A stretch of 32,810 bases of DNA from RPQJ01 sp035691185 (GTDB taxonomy: Bacteria; Pseudomonadota; Gammaproteobacteria; Steroidobacterales; Steroidobacteraceae): assembly GCA_035691185.1 (NCBI GenBank), contig DASSJN010000104.1, forward strand, positions 1 through 32,810. Direction: 5' to 3'. The notes below the pieces were generated by a model. It did not search any database. It was not told the origin of the DNA and saw nothing but the letters and a program-made list of their open reading frames with translations. Position 1 is the stretch's first letter. The number at the start of each line of letters is the position of its first letter. The translations under genes were made by a program, and so were the position numbers. Of the stretch, positions 6,982 through 14,568 are shown piece after piece.

Positions 6982-9321
6982 ATGCCCTTCGCCAAGGAAG
7001 ATCGGCTGCTGCTGGAACGCTCGCTCGAGCGTTTCGTGGCCGACACCTGTTCGCTCGAGTCGCGCCGCACGCTGCAGGCCGCGGGCGAAGCCTTCCGTCG
7101 GGACGACTGGGCGCAGCTCGCCGACCTCGGCGTGCTCGCCCTCCCCGTGCCCGACGAGGCGGGCGGCCTCGGCGGATCGCTCGAAGACGTCGTCGTCGCC
7201 ACGCGCGCCCTCGGCGCGGGGCTCTCGCTCGCCCCATATTTGCCTTGCGCGATCGTGGCCGGGCGGCTGCTCGCGTCGCTGCGGGGGCACGCCACGGCCG
7301 CACACTGGCTGGCGCGACTGGTCGCCGGTGAAGGGTTGTACGCGCTCGCGCACCTCGAACGCGGCGACCGTGGCCAGCCATCCGTGAGGCATACGAGGCT
7401 CGTCCCGGCCGCCGACGGCTGGACGCTCGACGGATCGAAACTGCTGGTGCCCGTGGCGCCCCTGCTCGACGGCTTCCTGGTCACGGCGCGCGACGCGACC
7501 GGCGTGCTGATCCTCTGCTTCGTGCCGGTTGGGACCGCGGGCGTGAACATCCGCGCCTATCGCACGGTTGACGGGCAGGTCGCCGGCGAGGTCGCGTTCG
7601 AACGCGTGGGCGTCGGTGAGGCGATGTGCTGGCGCGAGCCCGGCCTCCACGCGCTGCTCGAGACCGTCGCTGCTTATGCCGCCGTGGCCGCGGCCGCGGA
7701 TTCGCTCGGCTGCATGCAGCAGCTGCTCGAGCGCACGGCCGCCTACCTCAACGATCGCAAGCAGTTCGGCCAGCCGCTGGCACGCTTCCAGGCGCTCAAG
7801 CACCGGCTCGTCGACGGCTACACCAGCGTCGAGCAGGCATCGGCGCTGATCGAGGTCGCCGCGCTCGAGGCTGCGTCGACGTGGCGGGCTGCTGCGGCCG
7901 CCGCCAAGGCGTACGTGGACGAGCACGCGGTCCGGCTCGGCCACGAAGCGATCCAGATGCACGGCGCGATGGGCCTGAGCGACGAACTCGCGATCAGTCA
8001 CCTGCACAAGCGCATCGTCGCCAATGCCCTGCTCTATGGCGACGCCGGCACGCAATTCGACGCGTTCGCCGGCCTGCTCGACCTTGCGGACTCCGCGACG
8101 CCGAGCGCCGCGCTGCCGTTCGCGCAGGTCCTCGAGGCGCCGGAGGCCGCGTTTCGCGACGAGGTGCGCGCCTTCCTCGATGTCGAACTCGATGCGGGTC
8201 TGCGCGATGCGACGCGCCGGCTCACCTGCACTTTCGCCGAGAAGGACGTCACCGCGGTCTGGCACGCGCGCCTGAACGCGCGGGGCTGGCTCGCGCCCTT
8301 GTGGCCCCGGCAGTTCGGCGGCACCGGCTGGAGCGCGGTGGAGCGCTTCCTGTTCGAATACGAAAGCGCGGTCGCGGGCGCGCCCGAGCGCATCCCGATG
8401 GGGCTGCGCTACGTCGGGCCCATCCTGGCGCAGTACGGCTCGGACTGGCAGAAGGAATTCTTCCTGCCGCGGATCCTCTCGGGCGAGCACTACTGGGCGC
8501 AGGGTTTCTCGGAGCCGGGTGCCGGCTCGGACCTGGCCGCGATCAAGACGACCGCCGTGCGCGACGGAGACCACTACGTGGTCAGCGGCAGCAAGATGTG
8601 GACGACCAACGCGCACGTTGCCGACTGGGTGTTTTGCCTCGTGCGAACCGACGCTACCGGCAAGCCGCAGGACGGCATCAGTTTCCTGTTGATCGACCTG
8701 CGCACGCCGGGCATCCGCGTCGAGCCGATCCGGCTGCTCGCGGTTGACCACGAGGTCAACCAGGTCTTCTTCGACGACGTGCGCGTGCCCGTGCGCCACT
8801 TGGTCGGCGAGGCCGGCCGCGGCTGGCAGTACGCCAAGTTCCTGCTCGAGCTCGAGCGCGGCGGTACGCTCGCCTGCGGCCGCGTGCGGGCGGAATTCGA
8901 CGCGGTCAAGGAGCAGGTGCGGCGCACCGCGCCGGAGCTGCTGCAGGATCGCCTGTGGCGTCATCGGCTCGCGTCGCTCGAGGTGCGCCTCATGGCGCTC
9001 GAAGCGCACGAGTTCCGCTGCGCGCGCACGATGACGCAGGCGATCGACCCCGGGGTGGGCGGCTCGCTGACCAAGCTCGTGTCGTCGGAACTGCAGCAGG
9101 ACGTCACGCAACTGGGCGTGGAGGTCGCCGGCAATGCCGGCCTGGAGTTCGAAACCCGCCGCCCGCTCGGAAGTCCTGAAGCACTGGGATATCCCGGGTT
9201 CGACCTCGACCTGGTGGCGATGCCACGCTACCTCAACACGCGCGCCACCACGATCTTCGCCGGCTCGAGCGAGATCCAGCGCGAGATCATCGCCAAGCAT
9301 GTCCTCGGGTTCCGCAGCTGA
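6982..9321 (+). CDS. Double-domain (fused) acyl-CoA dehydrogenase, FadE34-like
   Basis: A 779-residue protein with two acyl-CoA dehydrogenase units, twice the family length. The N-terminal half (about 1-375) keeps RKQFG (259-263) and the following helices but has no FTEPxAGSD-type loop. The C-terminal half (about 390-779) keeps FSEPGAGSD (509-517), KMWTTNA and GSSEIQRE (761-768) but lacks RxQFG. Glu625 in LELER lies where isovaleryl-type enzymes hold their base. This complementary loss matches the alpha2beta2 dehydrogenases of steroid side-chain oxidation, here in one chain as in mycobacterial FadE34. It would desaturate a bulky or branched acyl-CoA before hydration and aldol cleavage. It lies 5 nt after the thiolase-like gene and 19 nt before the kinase gene. 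Confidence 0.9.
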   Translation: MPFAKEDRLLLERSLERFVADTCSLESRRTLQAAGEAFRRDDWAQLADLGVLALPVPDEAGGLGGSLEDVVVATRALGAGLSLAPYLPCAIVAGRLLASLRGHATAAHWLARLVAGEGLYALAHLERGDRGQPSVRHTRLVPAADGWTLDGSKLLVPVAPLLDGFLVTARDATGVLILCFVPVGTAGVNIRAYRTVDGQVAGEVAFERVGVGEAMCWREPGLHALLETVAAYAAVAAAADSLGCMQQLLERTAAYLNDRKQFGQPLARFQALKHRLVDGYTSVEQASALIEVAALEAASTWRAAAAAAKAYVDEHAVRLGHEAIQMHGAMGLSDELAISHLHKRIVANALLYGDAGTQFDAFAGLLDLADSATPSAALPFAQVLEAPEAAFRDEVRAFLDVELDAGLRDATRRLTCTFAEKDVTAVWHARLNARGWLAPLWPRQFGGTGWSAVERFLFEYESAVAGAPERIPMGLRYVGPILAQYGSDWQKEFFLPRILSGEHYWAQGFSEPGAGSDLAAIKTTAVRDGDHYVVSGSKMWTTNAHVADWVFCLVRTDATGKPQDGISFLLIDLRTPGIRVEPIRLLAVDHEVNQVFFDDVRVPVRHLVGEAGRGWQYAKFLLELERGGTLACGRVRAEFDAVKEQVRRTAPELLQDRLWRHRLASLEVRLMALEAHEFRCARTMTQAIDPGVGGSLTKLVSSELQQDVTQLGVEVAGNAGLEFETRRPLGSPEALGYPGFDLDLVAMPRYLNTRATTIFAGSSEIQREIIAKHVLGFRS

Positions 9322-9340
9322 CGCAGCAGGTCACAGAGCC

Positions 9341-10453
9341 ATGAACGAAGCGACGCTCGAATCGACGGCGGGCCAGACCCCGCGCAGGAAGTACCTCGGC
9401 GAGGTCGGTGCCGTGCACCGCGGCATGGAACTCGACGAGCGCCGGCTCACCCCGTACCTCGAGGGCACGATCAAGGGCTTCCGGGGGCCGGTTGCGATCC
9501 AGCAGTTCGACGGCGGCCAGTCGAACCCTACCTACCTGCTGCGCACCGCCGGCGACAGCTACGTGTTGCGCCGGCGTCCTCCCGGGGTGCTGCTCGAATC
9601 GGCGCACCAGGTGCACCGCGAGTTCCGCGTGATGCGCGCGTTGTTCGAGGTCGGCTTCCCGGTGCCCGAGCCGCTGGTCATGTGCTTCGACGAGGACGTC
9701 CTGGGCTCGCAGTTCTACGTTATGCGGTTCGTCCCCGGCCGAATCTTCTGCGACTGCCTGATGCCGGACCTGTCGGCCCCCGAGCGCGCGGTCGTCTTCG
9801 ATTCGGTCAACGCCACGCTGGCGCGACTGCATGCGCTCGACCCCGTCAAGCTGGGGCTCGGCGACTTCGGTCGGCCCGGCAGTTATTTCGCGCGCCAGAT
9901 CGCGCGCTGGAGCCGGCAGTACGCCGGCTCACGCACCCGCGACATCGCGGAAATGGAAAAGCTGGTGGAGTGGCTGCCGACCGCCGTGCCGCCGGACGAC
10001 GGCCGCGTCAGCGTCCTGCACGGCGACTTCTCGTTCCACAACCTGCTGATCGACGCGCGCACGGGCGCGGTCGCGGGCGTCATCGACTGGGAACTGTCCA
10101 CGCTCGGTCATCCGCTCGGCGACCTGAGCTATCACCTCATGGAGTGGTATCGCCCCGAGGCTGTGGACCACCTGCGCGGGACGTTGCGCGGCAAGGATCT
10201 GCGCTCACTCGGCATCCCCGACCTGGACGCATACGTCAGGCGCTACGCGGAGCGAACCGGCATCGACGTGCAGGGCCTGCCGCCGTTCTACCGCGCGTTC
10301 AACCTGTTCCGCGTCGCCGCGATCCTGCAGGGGGTCGCCGCGCGGGCCGCGGCCGGCAACGCGGCTGCATCGAACGCATCGCAGGTCGGCGACCTGGTGC
10401 CGCCGCTGGCGGTCGCGGCGTGGCAGGAAGCGCAGGAGGCCGGCGCGGGCTGA
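9341..10453 (+). CDS. APH-fold phosphotransferase, ACAD10/LvaA/FadE36-like kinase
   Basis: A 370-residue kinase-fold protein. The catalytic loop is HGDFSFHN (227-234, Asp229 and Asn234), the metal-binding segment is VIDWE (Asp249), and GGQSNPTYLL (59-68) forms the nucleotide loop. The usual Lys of the following VLRKKPPG-type strand reads RRRPPG here, so Arg may replace it. This subfamily is fused to an acyl-CoA dehydrogenase in human ACAD10/11 and is separate as LvaA in Pseudomonas putida, where it phosphorylates 4-hydroxyacyl-CoA so that LvaC can eliminate phosphate. An ACAD10/11-type partner is encoded at 13322-14554. It is last in the site B operon and converges on the TetR gene with a 9-bp gap. 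Confidence 0.86.
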   Translation: MNEATLESTAGQTPRRKYLGEVGAVHRGMELDERRLTPYLEGTIKGFRGPVAIQQFDGGQSNPTYLLRTAGDSYVLRRRPPGVLLESAHQVHREFRVMRALFEVGFPVPEPLVMCFDEDVLGSQFYVMRFVPGRIFCDCLMPDLSAPERAVVFDSVNATLARLHALDPVKLGLGDFGRPGSYFARQIARWSRQYAGSRTRDIAEMEKLVEWLPTAVPPDDGRVSVLHGDFSFHNLLIDARTGAVAGVIDWELSTLGHPLGDLSYHLMEWYRPEAVDHLRGTLRGKDLRSLGIPDLDAYVRRYAERTGIDVQGLPPFYRAFNLFRVAAILQGVAARAAAGNAAASNASQVGDLVPPLAVAAWQEAQEAGAG

Positions 10454-10462
10454 CGGTCGTGT

Positions 10463-11173
10463 TCAGCGCGGTGCGAGCCCGTTGAGGAAGATGTCCCAGC
10501 ACTTCGCCGCGAGAACCTCGGGCGCGGGATCCTTGCGCGGCCGGTACCACTGATACGCCCAGTTGCAGATGCCGAACAGGCAATGCGCCGTGAGTGTCGG
10601 GTCGGCCTTGCGCACGGTGCCCTCCGCCATCGCCTTGCGGATCACGCCGATGATCAGGGCGACGTATTCGTCGCGTTTCTCGGCAATTTCGGTCCGCTTC
10701 TCCGTGTCGAGCTCGCGGAAGTGCTCGATGAATGCGCGGATGTAGCCCGGGTAGTCGTGGATCAGCTTGAAGACGTCCTCGACGACGCCGCGCAGCACCG
10801 CCATCGCGTCCGCGCCCGTCTCGAGCCTCGCATCCACGTTGCGTCGCAACGTGCCGATGAACAGCTCGTGCAGCATGAACAGGATTTCGTCCTTGCCCGA
10901 AATGTAGTGGTAGAGCGTCGGCTTCTTGAGTCCCGCGGACTCGGCGATCATGGTCATGTTGACGCCGTGGTAGCCGACCTTGTCGAACAGCCGCGCCGCG
11001 CCACGCAGGATTTCGCGCTTGCGACGCAAGGTCTGCTCGACGTCGACCTTGGGCCCGCGCTTGCGCGGCTCCCTGGCACGCGCATCGATGGCGCGCTCCT
11101 CCGTCGCCCCCGTGCGGCTCGCCACGCGACCGGTCGTCGCCGTCTTCGCTGCACGTTTTATCGTTGTACTCAC
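10463..11173 (-). CDS. TetR/AcrR-family transcriptional regulator
   Basis: A 236-residue regulator starting at GTG (complement of 11171-11173) with AAGGGG upstream. A basic, probably disordered N-terminal tail (1-48, containing RKRGPK) precedes the TetR DNA-binding domain: ILRGAARLFDKVGYHGVNM, then the recognition helix region GLKKPTLYHYISGKDEIL (about 81-98). The C-terminal ligand domain contains FIEHFRELDTEK and WAYQWYRP. It lies 58 bp downstream of the flavoenzyme gene on the same strand, with no promoter seen between, so it is probably co-transcribed from the operator site C promoter and autoregulated. It is the only regulator in the cluster and the natural candidate to bind the CGACC-N4-GGTCG palindromes. 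The inducer may be an acyl-CoA (inference). Confidence 0.92.
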   Translation of the reverse strand: MSTTIKRAAKTATTGRVASRTGATEERAIDARAREPRKRGPKVDVEQTLRRKREILRGAARLFDKVGYHGVNMTMIAESAGLKKPTLYHYISGKDEILFMLHELFIGTLRRNVDARLETGADAMAVLRGVVEDVFKLIHDYPGYIRAFIEHFRELDTEKRTEIAEKRDEYVALIIGVIRKAMAEGTVRKADPTLTAHCLFGICNWAYQWYRPRKDPAPEVLAAKCWDIFLNGLAPR

Positions 11174-11231
11174 GCTGCATCCCCTTCACTGATCGGAATT
11201 CGAGTCCATCTCGCCCGCCGGCGCCCGCGGT

Positions 11232-13175
11232 TCAGAGCATCCTCGCCACGCGCTGACCCTCGAACACTGCGAAGCTCACGCGCCGCGGCGTGACGCAGTC
11301 GCCGACCGTGTGAACCTCCGCGATTCCGCCTGCGCGCAGCGCCGCAACGGGACCCGCCACCGGCTCACGTCCGGTCTGCACCACGGTCAGCGCGCACTCC
11401 ACCGACGTCTCGTCGCCCGAAGTCAGGTTCACGATGCGCGCACCGGACGGTGTGACCGCATCGAGCGCGGTCAGCACCCTGAACTCCACGCTGCCCATGC
11501 CGAGCCGGGCCAGCAGCGGCGCGACGCTCTCGTGCGGAATCTGGTGCGCGACGGCCGCGGACGGCGTCACGAGCGTGAGCCGCCAGCCGGCATCGACCAG
11601 TGCTTCGGCGACGCCATAGTTCCACCAGAAACCGCTGCCGTCGTCGACGAACATGGCGCGGCCGTTGCCGTGCGGTTCCGGGGCACCCTGCTCGAGCACG
11701 TCGAACCAGCGCAGGGCACCGGCCGCCGCGAGCGATGCCTCGAGCGGCCTGGCGCGGGCCCCCGTCGCGACGACCACGGCGTCGTAATCGCCGTGGAGGT
11801 CCCGCGGTCCCTCGACGGAGGCGCTCGTGCGGAGGTCGACGTCCAGCAACCGCAGCTCGCCGATCTGGTGGTCGACGAGGCGGCGCAGCCGCTGCCGATG
11901 CGGCACGGCGGCCGCATAAAGAAACTGTCCGCCGAACGAATCGCTCTTTTCGAACACGGTGACGCGGTGGCCGCGTCGTGCGGCCGTCAGCGCCGCCTCG
12001 AGGCCGCCCGGGCCGCCGCCCAGGACCGCGACCTTCTTGATGCGCGCCGCCGGCCGGAGTTCGCGGAATTCCTCGCTCGTCTCACGACCGACGACGGGAT
12101 TGACCGCGCAATGCAGGTGCGGCGAGAACGCGCGGCAGTCCTGGTTGAAGTTCAGGCACGGCCGGATCCGGTGCGCGTCGCCGCGCGCCGCCTTGGTGAG
12201 CCATTCGGGATCGGCGAGGAATGCCCGCGCCATGCCCACGAGATCCGCCGCGCCTTCGGCGAGCACGCGTTCCGCGACTTCGGGCACCGAGATGCGCTGG
12301 CCGAGCAGGACCGGCAGCGAGCACTGGCGGCGAATCGCGATCGCCGCGTTCGCGGCCGTCGCGTCGGGGACGGTCATGTCCTTGACGTAACCGCCCCGCG
12401 TGCCGACCGTGATGCTGAGGAGGTCGACGCCGCCGCGGATCTCGAGTGCGCGGCAGATGGCCGCCGCGTCCTTCGCCTCGAGGCCGTCGGCGATCTCCTC
12501 GTCGGCGCTCAGCCGCACGCTGAGCCCGATCGCGTCGCCGCAATGCCCCCGGATCCCGTCGATCACCTCGAACAGGAACCGCAGTCGCTTCTCCGCCGTG
12601 CCGCCGTACGCGTCGCTGCGCCGGTTCGTCGCCGGCGAGAGGAACTGGGCGACGAGGTAGCCGTGGGCCGCGTGGATCTCGATGCCGTCGAACCCCGCGC
12701 GCTGCAGGTTCTGCGCGGACTGGCCGAACGCCTCGACGACGAGATCGATGTCCGACTGGGTCATCTCGCGCGGCGGATACGCGTCGCGCGGCGAGCGGAT
12801 CGGCGAGGGCGCCATCGGCGGAATGTCCGAGTCGCCGACCGGCCATTCCCGCCCGAGGTGCACGAGCTGGCCGAACACGGCGCAGCCGTGGTCGTGCATC
12901 AGGGCGACTTTGGCGGCGAGACTCCCCACGGCCCGTTCGTTGTACGCTTCGGTCAGAATGCGGTTGCGCGCGGCCGAGCTCGGATGGACCACCGTGGCGC
13001 CCGTGACGACCAGGCCCGGCCCCGACTTCGCGATGTTCGCGTAGTGCTGCTTGTCGCCGTCGCCCGGCACGCCGCCCGCCACAATGGCCGTGCCGTAGGG
13101 CAGGACGGCCACGCGGTTGCACAGCTCCAGGCGACCGAGGCGGAACGGCGAGAACAGGCGCGGGTACTGCTGCAT
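11232..13175 (-). CDS. FMN/FAD/Fe-S NADH:flavin oxidoreductase, FadH/BaiCD-like enoate reductase
   Basis: A 647-residue enzyme of the 2,4-dienoyl-CoA reductase/BaiCD/BaiH family. Residues 1-340 form an old-yellow-enzyme barrel (LFSPFRLGRLELCNR; HAAHGYLVAQFLSP with Tyr173). Next come the cysteines of the 4Fe-4S site, then a FAD/NAD(P) module starting VAVLGGGPGG and closing with VHTVGDC. Relatives reduce C=C bonds conjugated to a carbonyl, including Delta4-3-oxo bile acids. The Fe-S motif is odd: Cys340, Cys347 and Cys356 are present, but the second ligand of the usual CxxCxxxC is Phe343 (codon TTC, one base from TGC). It reads divergently from the ACAD operon and leads into the TetR gene. Confidence 0.92.
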   Translation of the reverse strand: MQQYPRLFSPFRLGRLELCNRVAVLPYGTAIVAGGVPGDGDKQHYANIAKSGPGLVVTGATVVHPSSAARNRILTEAYNERAVGSLAAKVALMHDHGCAVFGQLVHLGREWPVGDSDIPPMAPSPIRSPRDAYPPREMTQSDIDLVVEAFGQSAQNLQRAGFDGIEIHAAHGYLVAQFLSPATNRRSDAYGGTAEKRLRFLFEVIDGIRGHCGDAIGLSVRLSADEEIADGLEAKDAAAICRALEIRGGVDLLSITVGTRGGYVKDMTVPDATAANAAIAIRRQCSLPVLLGQRISVPEVAERVLAEGAADLVGMARAFLADPEWLTKAARGDAHRIRPCLNFNQDCRAFSPHLHCAVNPVVGRETSEEFRELRPAARIKKVAVLGGGPGGLEAALTAARRGHRVTVFEKSDSFGGQFLYAAAVPHRQRLRRLVDHQIGELRLLDVDLRTSASVEGPRDLHGDYDAVVVATGARARPLEASLAAAGALRWFDVLEQGAPEPHGNGRAMFVDDGSGFWWNYGVAEALVDAGWRLTLVTPSAAVAHQIPHESVAPLLARLGMGSVEFRVLTALDAVTPSGARIVNLTSGDETSVECALTVVQTGREPVAGPVAALRAGGIAEVHTVGDCVTPRRVSFAVFEGQRVARML

Positions 13176-13199
13176 GGATGCAGTCTTTTATCACACAAA

Positions 13200-13213
13200 C
13201 GACCAGTCGGTCG
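13200..13213. promoter_or_regulatory. Operator site C
   Basis: CGACC-AGTC-GGTCG, 25 bp upstream of the flavoenzyme start codon on the minus strand and just upstream of a possible minus-strand -10 GATAAA (complement of 13187-13192). It matches sites A and B in arms and spacer. It probably represses the flavoenzyme-tetR transcript. Confidence 0.75.
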
Positions 13214-13239
13214 AACGGATGTGCGGCGCAGGATGGCCG

Positions 13240-13285
13240 TTGACAGACGATCGGGTCCGGCATTAAATAAGCAGACCGACTGGTC
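13240..13285 (+). promoter_or_regulatory. Promoter of the ACAD-SDR-ligase operon with operator site D
   Basis: A perfect -35 TTGACA (13240-13245) is followed after 17 bp by TTAAAT (13263-13268) as -10. The fourth palindrome, GACC-GACT-GGTC (13274-13285), sits where transcription should start; its right arm has the full GGTCG but its left flank is A instead of C. A repressor here would block initiation. It is the best sigma-70 promoter seen in the cluster and lies 37 bp upstream of the ATG at 13322. Confidence 0.75.
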
Positions 13286-13321
13286 GGCCGAAAGCTAGGC
13301 CCGTCCCGCGAGGACCCCGCG

Positions 13322-14554
13322 ATGAACTTCGACTATTCCGAGCGCACCCGATCCCTGATGCAACGGCTGCGGGCGTTCATGGACGAGCACGTCTACCCGA
13401 ACGTGGCCACCTACGAGGAGCAGACCGCCGAGGGCTGGTCCGTGCCGCAGATCGTGGAGGAGCTCAAGGTCAAGGCGAAGGAGGCAGGCCTCTGGAACCT
13501 CTTCATGCCGCCATGGCACGGCGCGGAGCACGTCGACGAGACCTTCAAGTTCGAAAGCCCGGGGCTCACCAATACCGAGTACGCGCCGTTGGCCGAAATC
13601 ATGGGGCGCGTCGTCTGGGCGTCGGAGGTGTTCAACTGCTCGGCGCCCGACACCGGCAACATGGAAGTTCTGCAGCGCTACGGCACGCGCGAGCAGAAGG
13701 ACCGCTGGCTGAAGCCGCTGATGAACGGCGAAATCCGTTCGGCCTATTCGATGACGGAGCCGGGCGTTGCGTCCTCCGACGCGACGAACATCGAGACGGA
13801 CATTCGCCGCGACGGCGACGACTATGTCATCAACGGCCGCAAGTGGTGGTCCTCCGGCGCATTCCACCCGCGCTGCGAACTGCTGATCGTGATGGGCAAG
13901 ACGGACACGACCGCGCATCGGTTCCGTCAGCAGTCGATGATCCTCGTGCCGCGCTCGGCGCCCGGCGTGACGCTCGTGCGATCGACCTCGGTGTTCGGCT
14001 ACCCGCACCGCGGGCATGGCGGCCACGCCGAAATCCTCTTCGAGGACGTGCGCGTCCCCGCATCGAACATCCTCAAGGGCGAGGGCTGTGGCTTCGAGAT
14101 CGCGCAGGGCCGCCTCGGGCCGGGGCGGATCCACCATGCGATGCGCACGATCGGCCAGGCCGAGGTCGCGCTGGAGGCCATGTGCAGGCGCCTGCTGCAG
14201 CGCGTCGCGTTCGGCAAGCCGATCGCACAGCACTCGCTCTGGGAGGAGCGCGTCGCGCGGGCTCGCACGGAGATCGAGATGGCACGACTGCTCGTGCTCA
14301 AGGCGGCCTACATGATGGACACGGTGGGCAACAAGGCGGCGCAGGCGGAGATCGCGATGATCAAGGTCGCGGCGCCGCGCATGGCAGTCCGCATCATCGA
14401 CGACGCGATCCAGGCGCACGGCGGCGCCGGCGTCAGCGGCGATTTCGGGCTCGCCGAATCGTGGGCGAATACCCGACTCATTCGCCTCGCCGACGGGCCC
14501 GACGAGGTCCACAATCGCGCGATCAGCCGCATCGAGTTCAGGAAGTACCAGTAA
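13322..14554 (+). CDS. Acyl-CoA dehydrogenase family protein, ACAD10/11- or LvaC-like
   Basis: A full-length 410-residue acyl-CoA dehydrogenase. Visible are MTEPGVASSDATN (the FTEPxAGSD loop), INGRKWWSSGA, the FEDVRVPASNIL segment, VAFGKP near the second FAD contact, and the C-terminal RLADGPDEVH. In that last motif Asp391 lies where medium-chain enzymes have catalytic Glu; the LADGPDEVH signature marks the ACAD10/11 group. In P. putida, LvaC of this group acts with kinase LvaA to turn 4-hydroxyacyl-CoA into an enoyl-CoA through a phosphorylated intermediate. The matching kinase is at 9341-10453. It is first in an operon with an SDR and a ligase, the same order as lvaC-lvaD-lvaE as I recall it. 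Ordinary dehydrogenase activity is the alternative. Confidence 0.9.
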   Translation: MNFDYSERTRSLMQRLRAFMDEHVYPNVATYEEQTAEGWSVPQIVEELKVKAKEAGLWNLFMPPWHGAEHVDETFKFESPGLTNTEYAPLAEIMGRVVWASEVFNCSAPDTGNMEVLQRYGTREQKDRWLKPLMNGEIRSAYSMTEPGVASSDATNIETDIRRDGDDYVINGRKWWSSGAFHPRCELLIVMGKTDTTAHRFRQQSMILVPRSAPGVTLVRSTSVFGYPHRGHGGHAEILFEDVRVPASNILKGEGCGFEIAQGRLGPGRIHHAMRTIGQAEVALEAMCRRLLQRVAFGKPIAQHSLWEERVARARTEIEMARLLVLKAAYMMDTVGNKAAQAEIAMIKVAAPRMAVRIIDDAIQAHGGAGVSGDFGLAESWANTRLIRLADGPDEVHNRAISRIEFRKYQ

Positions 14555-14568
14555 GGCGCGTGCCGGAC

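Noticed and set aside
6931..9300. A 789-codon open frame on the minus strand opposite the fused acyl-CoA dehydrogenase
   Set aside because: Same antisense artefact; the plus-strand product has clear family motifs over its full length.
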